The notes: generated from the sequence alone by a model not told the origin. 37,052 nucleotides of DNA from an uncultured delta proteobacterium (GCA_947260035.1 CAMYOO010000006.1:1-37052), one strand, 5' to 3'. Shown: positions 22,701 through 30,337, numbered from the stretch's first letter. Numbers and translations are program-made.

Positions 22701-22750
22701 GAGTGTTGCTGCGTCGCTCAGCGAGGCTCCTCTCGCGGAGAAAGCGTGCC

Positions 22751-23215
22751 TCAGACTCGGTCACCGAACTGTGACGAGCGTACGGCAGGATAGGGAGCGT
22801 ATTCGGCAGGCCCCTCGATCTGGTGCGCGTCGTCACAGATGTCGAGCCACGCGGGCATGTCGGCCACGTACTCGTGTACGACGATGCGCAGGCCCGGGTC
22901 GTCGTCCAGCGCGCCGGCAGCGATCGGGAAGCCTCCCCCCTCTGCGTTGGTGTCGGGCTCGCCCAGGCAGGTTCCGCACAGGCCGCAGAAGGAGCGGACC
23001 AATTTCCGGGGTGGCTCCGGCTGGTAGCGCACCACGTGCTCCCGTCCCGAGACCCAGCGGAAGTCCTCGCTGCGGACCGCCACCGTGGCCCCCATGCCGC
23101 CGCCGGCTTTGCGGCAGCGCGAGCAGTGGCAGCAGGCCATGAACAGTGGCGGCGCGGTCAGATCGAAGCGGACTGCACCGCACAGGCAGCTTCCGCGGAT
23201 GGGGAGCGTGGCCAT
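22751..23215 (-). CDS. GFA family zinc protein (CENP-V/GFA domain)
   Basis: This 154-residue protein is a second GFA-fold protein with CLCG (Cys10, Cys12), CHCSRC (Cys29, Cys31, Cys34) and CGLCG (Cys77, Cys80). All zinc ligands of the family are present. It is clearly a paralogue of the protein at 7705-8157 but diverged. The catalytic role is unproven. It diverges from the GNAT gene at 23254 with 38 bp between start codons. Confidence 0.9.
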   Translation of the reverse strand: MATLPIRGSCLCGAVRFDLTAPPLFMACCHCSRCRKAGGGMGATVAVRSEDFRWVSGREHVVRYQPEPPRKLVRSFCGLCGTCLGEPDTNAEGGGFPIAAGALDDDPGLRIVVHEYVADMPAWLDICDDAHQIEGPAEYAPYPAVRSSQFGDRV

Positions 23216-23253
23216 GGCCTGATTGCACTCCGCTTGCTCGGCGAGGTGTGCGC

Positions 23254-23721
23254 ATGGAGAATGGCGTCGTGAGCACCCGGATCCGCCTCATGCAGCCGGA
23301 GGAGCTGATCGACACCGCGCGTCTCTGGTGCCGCAGCAAGGACGAGGCCTACCTGCCCTGGCTGGCCATCGAGGCGACCTACAGCTTCGAGGACAACCTG
23401 GGCTACTTCCGCGACACCGTGTGCGCGAACCACCGGGTCTGGCTCGCCGACCGGAAAGGCGCCGTGGTCGGGCTGCTGGCCCAGGCGGACGAGTTCATCG
23501 ACCAGCTCTTCGTGGATCCGGAGCGGCAGCGTTCAGGCGTGGGAACCGCGCTGCTGGCATGGGCGCGACGAGAATCCCCCGCTGGGTTGGCGCTCTACAC
23601 CTTCCAGCGCAATACGCGCGCACGGCAGTTCTACGAGAAGCACGGCTTCCGCGCGGTGGCGTTCGGCGTCAGCCCCGCTCCGGAGAGCGAGCCGGACGTC
23701 CGCTACGAGTGGCGACCCTAG
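23254..23721 (+). CDS. GNAT family N-acetyltransferase
   Basis: This 155-residue GNAT protein has FVDPERQRSGVGTALL (residues 86-101, acetyl-CoA loop 92-97) and the closing RQFYEKHGF (124-132). The substrate is unknown. The ATG at 23254 has GAGG about 6 nt upstream. It converges on the DUF924 gene with 9 bp between stop codons. Confidence 0.9.
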   Translation: MENGVVSTRIRLMQPEELIDTARLWCRSKDEAYLPWLAIEATYSFEDNLGYFRDTVCANHRVWLADRKGAVVGLLAQADEFIDQLFVDPERQRSGVGTALLAWARRESPAGLALYTFQRNTRARQFYEKHGFRAVAFGVSPAPESEPDVRYEWRP

Positions 23722-23730
23722 CTCGGGGCA

Positions 23731-24342
23731 TCAGCCGCCGAAGGTGTCGCCTCCGCCATTCAGGTAGGCGATCTCGTCGCTGGTCGGCTCGCGGCCGAGC
23801 ACCGCGTTGCGATGGGGGAAGCGTCCGAAGCGGCGGATCACTTCGCGGTGGCGGCGGGCGTACTCGCAGAAGCCCTCGAATTGCGTCTCCAGGCCGGCGG
23901 GTGCGCGGGCCGCCAGCCGCTCGTAGAGCTCTACACAGCGGTCCTGGTGGGGGAGACTCTCGGCGTGCTCGTAGGGCAGGTACAGGAACACCGCCTCCAG
24001 CGGGTGGAGCTCGGCGTCGAGGCCCGCAGCGATGGCCTCCCGGGCGACCTCGAGCGCCCGGTCGTCGCAGCGAAACGAGCCGCCCGAGCCCCGGTGCAGG
24101 TTGCGCGGGAACTGGTCGAGCACGATCACCAGGGCCAGGGCGCTGCGCGGCTCTCCGCGCCACCCGTCCAGTCCACCCGCGTGGCCCAGGTCCGGCAGCG
24201 CGCCGAAGCGCGTGCGAATCTCGCGGTCGAAGGCCTCGTCGGACCCGAACCAGACGGGAACGCGGCGCTCTGCCGCCTCCGCCGAGTCGAGGGCGTCCGC
24301 GAACCAGAAGTCCAGGACCTCTTCCGGTGAGGCCGTCGCCAA
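23731..24342 (-). CDS. DUF924 family protein
   Basis: This 203-residue helical protein matches DUF924: EEVLDFWF at the start, WFGSDEAFDREIRTRFG, then LALVIVLDQFPRNLHRG, a FLYLPYEHAES segment and the terminal GRFPHRNAVLGREPTSDEIAYL. The fold is TPR-like and the function is unknown. It starts at the TTG at 24342, 5 bp after the lipoprotein gene, so it is likely the last gene of that run. Confidence 0.93.
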   Translation of the reverse strand: MATASPEEVLDFWFADALDSAEAAERRVPVWFGSDEAFDREIRTRFGALPDLGHAGGLDGWRGEPRSALALVIVLDQFPRNLHRGSGGSFRCDDRALEVAREAIAAGLDAELHPLEAVFLYLPYEHAESLPHQDRCVELYERLAARAPAGLETQFEGFCEYARRHREVIRRFGRFPHRNAVLGREPTSDEIAYLNGGGDTFGG

Positions 24343-24347
24343 GCGCG

Positions 24348-24551
24348 CTACTCCTCCATCTTGCGCGCCGTGTCGTCGAGCGCCTCGCTGGCATCCTTCA
24401 TGGCTTCGGCAGCCTTCTCGTTGGCCTCCTCCATGGCTTCGTCCGCCTTGCGGCCGGCCTCCTCCATGGCGCCTTCCTCGCGGCAGGCGCTGGTGGTCAG
24501 CGAAAGGGCCAGCCCGACGGCCAGAGTCATTGCGATTCTCTTCATCTTCAT
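24348..24551 (-). CDS. Small helical lipoprotein
   Basis: This 67-residue protein has a signal peptide ending in LTTSAC with the lipid-attachment Cys23. The mature part is a single charged amphipathic helix built of near-repeats of AMEEAN/KADEAMEE type, similar in style to Lpp and to colicin- or LEA-like helices. GAGGAG lies upstream of the ATG. It probably lies at a membrane surface; the role is unknown. It follows the membrane gene at 24581 by 29 bp. Confidence 0.75.
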   Translation of the reverse strand: MKMKRIAMTLAVGLALSLTTSACREEGAMEEAGRKADEAMEEANEKAAEAMKDASEALDDTARKMEE

Positions 24552-24580
24552 GGTTCTTCTCCTCTTTCGAGTTCCGGTTT

Positions 24581-24961
24581 TCAGCTCGCGGGTGCGAGAC
24601 CCGCCCAGATCAAGAACGCTCCGAAGGCGATGCCCAGCAGGCACCAGCCACGCAGGAATCCACTCGACTGGGTTCCCCACCAACCGAACATGGCGTCGAC
24701 GCGGTTCGGTCCCAGGAACGCCAAGACGGCGGCGGCCACCAGTGCGATCCAGCCGAGCACGCGCAGCGTCAACGGGAACGGCGTGGCGTCGGCGCCGGCC
24801 ACGAAGACGCCGCCCATCAACACTCGCACACCTACGGCCACGCCGTAGCGCGTACGAGGATTCCAGCCCCGGAGCAGCGCCTTGAAGTCCTCTGGGCGGA
24901 CCACGCCGTAGCCGGCCAGGCACAGGATCAGGGCTCCGAACGCGAAGATGGCTGCGCCCAC
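24581..24961 (-). CDS. Membrane protein of unknown function
   Basis: This 126-residue protein has about four hydrophobic helices. A short polar loop with RPEDFKALLRGWNPRTRYG follows the first. The family was not recognised. It starts at a GTG 4 bp after the stop of the VOC gene and probably shares its message. Confidence 0.65.
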   Translation of the reverse strand: MGAAIFAFGALILCLAGYGVVRPEDFKALLRGWNPRTRYGVAVGVRVLMGGVFVAGADATPFPLTLRVLGWIALVAAAVLAFLGPNRVDAMFGWWGTQSSGFLRGWCLLGIAFGAFLIWAGLAPAS

Positions 24962-24965
24962 GGGC

Positions 24966-25391
24966 TCAAGCCTCGCCCGTCGGCGCCTCCCCGTCCACGG
25001 CGAAATTGGGGTTCCAGGCGACCTCCCACAGGTGGCCGTCCGGATCGGCGAAATAGCCCGAGTAGCCGCCCCAGAAGACGTCCTGGGCGGGCTTCACCAG
25101 GCTGGCGCCGGCGGCCAGCGCCTCGGCCATCACCGCGTCCGCCTCTTCTCGGCTGCGCACGTTGTGGGCCAGGGTGATGCCCGAGAAGCCGCTGCCCTCG
25201 GCGGGTACCGTGGCGTCCTCCGCCAGCGCCTCGCGGGGGTAGAGGGAAAGCCAGGCTCCGCCGCGCAGGTCGAAGAAGGCGATGCTGGGCGGGCCGTCGC
25301 GCTGCGGCAGGCCCAGGCCGTCGCGGTAGAACGCGATCGAGCGCTCCAGGTCCGAGACGCCCAGGGTGATCAGCGAGATGCGCGGCTCCAT
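24966..25391 (-). CDS. VOC family protein (glyoxalase/bleomycin-resistance fold)
   Basis: This 141-residue protein has the paired beta-alpha-beta-beta-beta pattern of the vicinal oxygen chelate family: LITLGVSDLERSIAFYRDGLGL at the start, IAFFDLRGGAWLSLYP, and the closing GYFADPDGHLWEVAWNP with its conserved PDGHLWE. The substrate is unknown; this subgroup is often called glyoxalase-like. TAGGAGG lies upstream of the ATG. It is 12 bp downstream of the DUF3237 gene. Confidence 0.92.
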   Translation of the reverse strand: MEPRISLITLGVSDLERSIAFYRDGLGLPQRDGPPSIAFFDLRGGAWLSLYPREALAEDATVPAEGSGFSGITLAHNVRSREEADAVMAEALAAGASLVKPAQDVFWGGYSGYFADPDGHLWEVAWNPNFAVDGEAPTGEA

Positions 25392-25403
25392 TACGGTGGC
25401 CTC

Positions 25404-25859
25404 CTAGTCGTTCACGCAGGCGTAGGCGCGGTACTCGACGGCATTCGGGAGCAGGCGTCCCTCGGCGACCGCGACCACCGAGTTGAGCCACGTGTAGCGC
25501 TCGTCACCCGTCTCGAAGCGAGGCTGGGTCATGAAGTGGGTGTCGCCGAAGGCGAGCTCGCCACCCGTCGCCAGGGCCGTCTGCACTTTCTCGTTCATCA
25601 CCAGCACGCCCGGGTACTGCACGTAGACCACGGCGCCGTCGTTGGTCTGGAAGCTCCCGCGCACGTCCAGGCGTCCCACGCCCTGGTCGTCCAGCAGCAT
25701 CCAGTCGGCGCCGCCGGTCAGGAGCTGGCCGCGCAGGCGGGGGCCCTCGAAGCTGCCGCCGATCACCTCGAAGATCATGCGGTGGCCGAACGGTCCGCTC
25801 CCCGCGTCCACGGGTGGCTTCAGGTCGGCGCGATACGTCATCAGGGGGTCGAGCTTCAT
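25404..25859 (-). CDS. DUF3237 family protein
   Basis: This 151-residue protein matches DUF3237, a beta-barrel family of unknown function. It shows the motifs GHRMIFEVIGGSFEGPRLRG, GADWMLLDDQGVGRLDVRG and the closing RYTWLNSVVAVAEGRL. CGGAGGAG lies just upstream of the ATG. It follows the fusion gene by 18 bp. Confidence 0.92.
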   Translation of the reverse strand: MKLDPLMTYRADLKPPVDAGSGPFGHRMIFEVIGGSFEGPRLRGQLLTGGADWMLLDDQGVGRLDVRGSFQTNDGAVVYVQYPGVLVMNEKVQTALATGGELAFGDTHFMTQPRFETGDERYTWLNSVVAVAEGRLLPNAVEYRAYACVND

Positions 25860-25877
25860 GGCTCCTCCGGTACGGGA

Positions 25878-26804
25878 TCAGGATGTCAGCTGGCGCAGGA
25901 TGGTGGCCGAGTCGAAGTAGACGCGCTCGCACACCAAGTCGGCGCCGTCGAACAGGAAGAAGGCCGTCATCCGGCAGCGGAAGGGCTTTCCGGTGGGCTC
26001 GATTCCCAGCAGCGGCCCCTCGTGGGTGCCCAGGAGCCAGAACTCCGCGATCACGGCGTCGTCTGCGTGACGCAGGGAGATCAGCTCGTTGCGCTGGTCC
26101 GGAAACGCGGTGCGGGTCTCGCGGAAGTAGTCGCGCACGGCGGCCTCGCCGTCGTGAATCCGATCGGTGGCGATCAGCTCGTAGCGGGGATGGCCGAAGG
26201 TATCCATGGTGGCGTCGAAGTCGTGCACGTTCTCGGACTCCATGTGGCGGCGCACGACTTCCTCGCGTTGCCGCCGCAAGTCGGGCGCGATCGGCTTGGG
26301 TGCGGTGGTGTCGTAAGGGGCCGGAAGAGGCACTCCGAAGCGCGCGTGCAGCAGGTGGACGTCGTGCAGGTCCTTCTCGTCGGGCTCGTAGCCCAGGTGG
26401 CAGGCCAGCTGGATCTCCGCCGAGATGCAGGGCACCGGGCGGCCGAGGATGGCGCCCTCGCTGAACCCCTCGGGCGGGTAGCGGAAGGCGGAGCCGTCCT
26501 GGTGGGTCTGTACGCCTCCGCCGCCGTCGTCGAACGTCACGGTGTGAAGATCGATGCGCCGCTCGACGGCGTCCGCCAGCACGAAGCGGGTCGGAAGCTC
26601 GTTCTCGACCTCGGCGAAGCCCAAGGGAGCCAGGGTGTCGCGGATCGCTGCTGCATCCGCGAGCCGCACGACCAGATCCAGATCGTCGTGCGGGCGGGTC
26701 TGCTCGCCGGCCAGGGCATCGACGCCCCAGCCGCCGTCGATCCAGGCATCGACGCCCGCGCCGCGCAAGCGGTCCAGAAGCTCGAGTACGGATTCACCCG
26801 TCAT
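25878..26804 (-). CDS. Fusion of an ANT(2'')-like nucleotidyltransferase with a SnoaL-like domain
   Basis: The 308-residue protein has two domains. Residues 1-165 are like aminoglycoside 2''-nucleotidyltransferases: WIDGGWGVDAL (21-31), HDDLDL (39-44, metal acids) and RRIDLH with Asp84. Residues about 175-308 are a SnoaL/NTF2-like alpha+beta domain (RHMESENVHDFDATMDTFG, YFRETRTAFPDQ, FFLFDGADLVCERVYFD), as in ester cyclases. I do not know of this being a standard pairing. The substrate cannot be inferred; drug resistance should not be assumed. A TGG-TAGGAT box ends 10 nt before the ATG. Confidence 0.85.
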   Translation of the reverse strand: MTGESVLELLDRLRGAGVDAWIDGGWGVDALAGEQTRPHDDLDLVVRLADAAAIRDTLAPLGFAEVENELPTRFVLADAVERRIDLHTVTFDDGGGGVQTHQDGSAFRYPPEGFSEGAILGRPVPCISAEIQLACHLGYEPDEKDLHDVHLLHARFGVPLPAPYDTTAPKPIAPDLRRQREEVVRRHMESENVHDFDATMDTFGHPRYELIATDRIHDGEAAVRDYFRETRTAFPDQRNELISLRHADDAVIAEFWLLGTHEGPLLGIEPTGKPFRCRMTAFFLFDGADLVCERVYFDSATILRQLTS

Positions 26805-26814
26805 GCAGGGGGCG

Positions 26815-26820
26815 ATCCTA
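26815..26820 (-). promoter_or_regulatory. Predicted extended -10 box of the ANT-SnoaL gene
   Basis: TGG precedes TAGGAT on the minus strand (extended -10). The box ends 10 nt before the ATG and overlaps the 3' end region of the upstream methyltransferase gene. Confidence 0.45.
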
Positions 26821-26826
26821 CCACGG

Positions 26827-27678
26827 CTACCGAGCGGCGGGCTTGCTGGCCGTGAGCGCAAACAGGCCCTCGGCGTCGGCCGGCGCTGCGCCGCCCAGAG
26901 GTCCGTGGGTCTGGATGTCGACGAGGCCTGCGGCGAGCAGCGCGTCGCGGTACTCCCGGTCGGTGTAGGCCTGAAGATTCGAGGCGAAGACCGAGACTTC
27001 TGCTGTTGCGACGTCGATCACGATCCAGCGCTCGACCGAGGCGCGCTCTGCGTCGGACCAGGCCGCCTCCTTCAGACACAGGTACGGTGCGTCTGAGAAA
27101 AGGCCCGAGTCGGCTGCATGCCAGGTGGGCGCCGTGGTCCCCAGCGCCTGGACGAGCGTCGAGTCGTGGACCTCCAGCAGCAGGGTGCCCCCGTCTCCCA
27201 GTGCATCCGCGGCGGCCGAGAGCAGCCGCGTTGCATCCGCTCGGCGAAAGGCGTTGAGCTCTCCGAAGAGCAGCAGGGCCAGGTCGAAGCCGCGGCCGAA
27301 GTTCCCATCGCGCAGGTCGTGCAGCCGGTAGTCACACGCCAGCCGCTCGCGTTCGGCTTCCCGCTTCGCGTAGTCGATCGAGGCCGGCGAGAAGTCGACT
27401 CCCAGACAGCGATGGCCGCGCACCGCCAGGCGGGACGTGTAGAGGCCGTGGCCGCAGCCCGGGTCGAGAACCCGGGCGGGTCGCGCACCCAGGACCGCAG
27501 CGTGGATCCACTCTACGTGCGCGTCGATACGCTCGGCGCGGCGACTTGCGGCGTCGTGGGCCTGGGACAGGTGCTCCCGTAGCATGCGCCGGCTGAACTC
27601 CGGCTCATGCCAGGGGATCTTCTCCGCATCCATCCAGGGCTGCGGTGGGGTGCGCCGCGGAAGGTCGGTCAGCTTCAA
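26827..27678 (-). CDS. Class I SAM-dependent methyltransferase
   Basis: This 283-residue protein has a Rossmann-type methyltransferase core: motif I is VLDPGCGHG (residues 70-78), the acidic SAM ligand follows in CLGVDFSP (Asp95), and later strands are FDLALLLFGELN and GGTLLLEVHD. The substrate is unknown. The start is the TTG at 27678, which overlaps the stop of the preceding methyltransferase as TTGA. Upstream in-frame sequence belongs to that gene in another frame. Confidence 0.87.
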   Translation of the reverse strand: MKLTDLPRRTPPQPWMDAEKIPWHEPEFSRRMLREHLSQAHDAASRRAERIDAHVEWIHAAVLGARPARVLDPGCGHGLYTSRLAVRGHRCLGVDFSPASIDYAKREAERERLACDYRLHDLRDGNFGRGFDLALLLFGELNAFRRADATRLLSAAADALGDGGTLLLEVHDSTLVQALGTTAPTWHAADSGLFSDAPYLCLKEAAWSDAERASVERWIVIDVATAEVSVFASNLQAYTDREYRDALLAAGLVDIQTHGPLGGAAPADAEGLFALTASKPAAR

Positions 27679-28364
27679 GACTGCGGGAGGGGCTTGCGGC
27701 CTGCGAGCACCGCGAACATGCCGTGGCGGAAGCGGCAGGCGACCTCTTCGAAGCCCGCCTCCGACAGCCAGGCCAGCTGCTCCGGGACCGTCGAGGGCTG
27801 GTCCTCGCTCATGCGCTCGTCGGCCAGCGACAGGTCCTCTTCCGTCGCACCCAGGGCGCGAGCTTCCTCGCGCCAGGTCCGGTGGTTGGCGGCATCCTCC
27901 TGCTCCGTCTCGCCCGCCACCTGCTCGGCGTTGACGAAAACGCCGCCCGGGCGCAGCGCATCGAAGACGCGTCGCGACAGCGCGGCCTTCTCGAACGCCG
28001 GCAGGTGATGGATCGCCAGAGCCGAGATCGCGCAGTCGACGTCGGACGGAAGCTCGACGCTGGCCAGGTCTCCCACGCGGAACGCGAAGCGCTCCGCCTG
28101 GGCGGCGAACCGTTCGTGCGCGATCTTCAGCATGCCCGGCGCCACGTCCACCAGGGTGAAGCGCGCGCGCGGGTACTCGGCGGCCACCAGCATCGAGAGC
28201 AGGCCGGTGCCCGCGCCCAGGTCCAGCACGTGCAGCGTCCGAGTGCGGTCGCCCGGCAGCACGTCGAGCGCGCTTCCGTAGAAGCCGTCGAAGCACGGCA
28301 CCAGCATCCGACGCGATACGTCGTAGCTGCGCGCCGAGCGGTCGAAGGTTTCTGCAACGCCCAT
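27675..28364 (-). CDS. Class I SAM-dependent methyltransferase
   Basis: This 229-residue protein has motif I VLDLGAGTG (residues 46-54), motif II TLVDVAPGML (Asp73) and post-I RVGDLASVELPSDVDCAISALAIHHLP. The layout resembles small-molecule methyltransferases of the UbiE/Tam type. The substrate is unknown. The ATG at 28364 fits the alignment and has a TGG-TAGCCT box ending 7 nt upstream, with no Shine-Dalgarno. It is coupled to the next methyltransferase by a TTGA overlap. Confidence 0.9.
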   Translation of the reverse strand: MGVAETFDRSARSYDVSRRMLVPCFDGFYGSALDVLPGDRTRTLHVLDLGAGTGLLSMLVAAEYPRARFTLVDVAPGMLKIAHERFAAQAERFAFRVGDLASVELPSDVDCAISALAIHHLPAFEKAALSRRVFDALRPGGVFVNAEQVAGETEQEDAANHRTWREEARALGATEEDLSLADERMSEDQPSTVPEQLAWLSEAGFEEVACRFRHGMFAVLAGRKPLPQS

Positions 28365-28371
28365 GGCGCCC

Positions 28372-28381
28372 AGGCTACCAT
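28372..28381. promoter_or_regulatory. Predicted overlapping divergent -10 elements (AnnnTAnnnT)
   Basis: The decamer AGGCTACCAT reads TACCAT towards the VOC gene at 28401. On the other strand it reads TAGCCT, with a TGG extension, towards the methyltransferase starting at 28364. The hexamers share the central TA. The minus-strand box is 7 nt from the ATG. The plus-strand leader is about 13-19 nt and carries a full AGGAGG. Confidence 0.5.
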
Positions 28382-28400
28382 GGCCCTCAGGAGGTTCCCC

Positions 28401-28793
28401 ATGCACCGGAGCCGTCTGATGAGCATCCTGATCGACTGCGCCGAGGAGGACTTCGATCGCGGCGTCGAGTTCTGGAGCGGCGCCCTGGGCAAGGCCGCGA
28501 TGGTGGAGCAAGGAGGCCGGTACGTTGCGATCCGCGGACGCGTGGGGGGAGACGGGGGGCCGTTCGTCGTGCTGCAGCGGGTGCCCGCCGAGGAGCGGGC
28601 GATCCACCTGGACATCGAGTCCGATGACGTGGAAGCCGAGGTGTCGCGGCTGGAGAAGCTGGGCGCCACGCTCAAGGCGCGCATCGGGCGCCATGTGGTG
28701 ATGCGCGCGCCCTCGGGACACGCCTTCTGCGTCGTGCCCCAGTCGCGAACGGATTTCGAAGGCCACGCAGCGGTCTGGCAGGACGATGCCTAG
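28401..28793 (+). CDS. VOC (glyoxalase-like) family protein
   Basis: This 130-residue protein has the VOC pattern: SRLMSILIDCAEEDFDRGVEFWSGALG at the start, YVAIRGRVGG, IHLDIESDDVEAEVSRLEKLGA and the final PSGHAFCVVP. The exact substrate is unknown. AGGAGG lies 6 nt before the ATG, a near-perfect ribosome site. The 3' end overlaps the cyclase pseudogene by 8 bp. Confidence 0.9.
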   Translation: MHRSRLMSILIDCAEEDFDRGVEFWSGALGKAAMVEQGGRYVAIRGRVGGDGGPFVVLQRVPAEERAIHLDIESDDVEAEVSRLEKLGATLKARIGRHVVMRAPSGHAFCVVPQSRTDFEGHAAVWQDDA

Positions 28794-29441
28794 GCCGGAC
28801 ACCGGCTTCCCGTTCGACCTGCTCGACGACCCGGCAGAGCTGGCGTCCTTCCAGGGTTGGAGCGAGCCGGTCTATCGGGATCTGATCGCGCTCCAGGCGG
28901 GGAGCCTCTCGCGCGAGGCCTTCGACGAGAAGTACCTGCGCCACAGCGCCGTCCTGGTGTTGGACCTGACCGGCTTCACCGAGACCACGATCCGCGGCGG
29001 CGCGCCCCAGAGCTTCCTGCGCATTCTGGACGCCCAGCGCGTGGGTCTGCCCGTGCTGCTCGAGCGGGGCGCCGCCTTCGTGCGCACCTTCGCCGACGAC
29101 ATCGTGGCGCTCTTCGACGACCCGGGTCCCGCACTCGACGCGGCGATGGACATCCACGCCCGCACCTGGGAGTACCAGAAGCTTCACCCGCGTGAGCACG
29201 ATCCCGCCGAGTGCTGCATCGGGATCGGCTTCGGCGCGATCTACGCGATCGGACCCAACCATGCCATGGGGGATGAGATGAATCGCGCCAGCAAGCTGGG
29301 TTAAGACACGGCGCGCGGCGGAGAGACGCTGGTCACCGAAGGCGCGTATGCAGCGCTGGCGCAGATGCCGGCGTACGCTTCGAGCCCCAGGCCGACGACG
29401 ACCTACTGTTCCCGTTCTATCGCGCGACGCGCACGGGCTGA
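28786..29441 (+). pseudogene. Decayed class III adenylate/guanylate cyclase-domain gene
   Basis: The first 172 codons (28786-29304) read a class III cyclase-like domain: VLVLDLTGFTETT (metal Asp60), TFADDIVALF (second acidic site) and MGDEMNRASKLG. A TAA at 29302-29304 then ends it where a glutamate codon is expected. The frame continues as DTARGGETLVTEGAYAAL, which fits the family. A second lesion, a shift near 29356-29366, moves the tail into another frame ending in LLFPFYRATRTG and a TGA at 29439. Two separate defects point to a pseudogene, though base errors in the assembly cannot be excluded. Confidence 0.75.
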
Positions 29442-29458
29442 TCACCTGCCCCGCGGTG

Positions 29459-29866
29459 CTAGCGGGATTCGATCCGGTAGATCAGGCGATCGGCGTCGAA
29501 GCCTTGCAGCTCCGCCGGATCCTGCACCAGGACGGCGTGGGCGGGGTAGATCACGCCGCCGAAGCGCACCCGCACCCGTGGATCCTCTCGCATGTAGTCG
29601 AGCCAGCGCCGGCCCTCGGCCGGGTCCACGTAGAGCCGGCCATCCCGCACCACGTAGTTCACGGTGACGGAGTACGGATCCGCGGGTCGCGTCTCCAGAT
29701 CGACGAACTTGTCCTGCGCGAAGGACCAGTCCTTCACCGGCCCGTCGGCGACCTGGCCGCGCAGGGCGCCGCCGGGGAACACCAGGAATGGACCGCCGCA
29801 CGCGGCGACGCCGATCGCCAACAGAAGCGCCAGCGCAGCGCACCGCGTGCGGCTCGGGCCGTCCAC
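29459..29866 (-). CDS. PNPOx-like split-barrel lipoprotein
   Basis: This 135-residue protein starts at the GTG at 29866. It has a signal peptide ending in GVAAC, with the lipid Cys23. The mature part contains KFVDLETRPADPYSVTV, VVRDGRLYVDP, the WLDYMREDPRVRVRFGG segment and DRLIYRIES, which looks like a flavin-reductase/PNPOx-type split barrel. A lipid-anchored version of this fold is unusual. Its start shares a base with the stop of the H1-like gene (TAGTG), so the two are coupled. Confidence 0.7.
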   Translation of the reverse strand: MDGPSRTRCAALALLLAIGVAACGGPFLVFPGGALRGQVADGPVKDWSFAQDKFVDLETRPADPYSVTVNYVVRDGRLYVDPAEGRRWLDYMREDPRVRVRFGGVIYPAHAVLVQDPAELQGFDADRLIYRIESR

Positions 29867-30222
29867 TAGCTCAGCGTGCGGCGAACCTTGCGCACCGTGG
29901 CCTCGACGTCTCGCCGGGCCTTGGTGGACATGGATCGGAACTCCCTCTGGCCCTTGGCCTCGAGCCGGCCCAGCTGGTGGCTGGCGTCGCGCACCACGCG
30001 GGTCAGGCTCCGGCGAGTCGCCCGCGATGCGGTCTCGATGCGTCGCTCGATGGCGTTCAGATCGCGCCGCAGCTGGGCCGAAAGCGCCTTCAGCGACTTC
30101 GGGAGCTCCGTGCCCACGATTGCGCGCTTCGTGACCTTCTTGCGGCCGACCTTCTTCCGCGTCGCCTTCTTGCGCGTGGACTTCTTCGCCGTCTTCTTTC
30201 GGGTGGTCTTCTTGGCAGCCAT
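29866..30222 (-). CDS. H1-like lysine-rich DNA-binding protein
   Basis: This 118-residue protein has a tail of lysine-rich near-repeats (KTTRKK, KKSTRKK, KATRKK; residues 4-32). A helical domain follows with regular arginine spacing (residues 40-115). The tail resembles the C-terminal repeats of histone H1 and of AlgP/HC-like bacterial proteins; it is at the N-terminus here. It probably binds DNA or RNA by charge. AGGAGG lies 6 nt before the ATG. It is coupled to the downstream lipoprotein gene by TAGTG. Confidence 0.78.
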   Translation of the reverse strand: MAAKKTTRKKTAKKSTRKKATRKKVGRKKVTKRAIVGTELPKSLKALSAQLRRDLNAIERRIETASRATRRSLTRVVRDASHQLGRLEAKGQREFRSMSTKARRDVEATVRKVRRTLS

Positions 30223-30337
30223 GCTCCACCTCCTCTCTCCTGGGAATATCGCTGATCCAGCCGTTCACGCGAGAGGTCCGTTTCCCCCGGATGTGGCAGA
30301 TGGCCCCACGGGGCTGATCGCGAAGCGCAACATCCTC

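Noticed and set aside
25878-26804. Calling the gene an antibiotic-resistance determinant
   Set aside because: Only the nucleotidyltransferase fold and its acids are visible; many ANT-like chromosomal proteins have no role in resistance.
24948-26855. 635-codon plus-strand open frame
   Set aside because: It runs antisense across three well-supported genes (VOC, DUF3237, ANT-SnoaL) and has no family resemblance.
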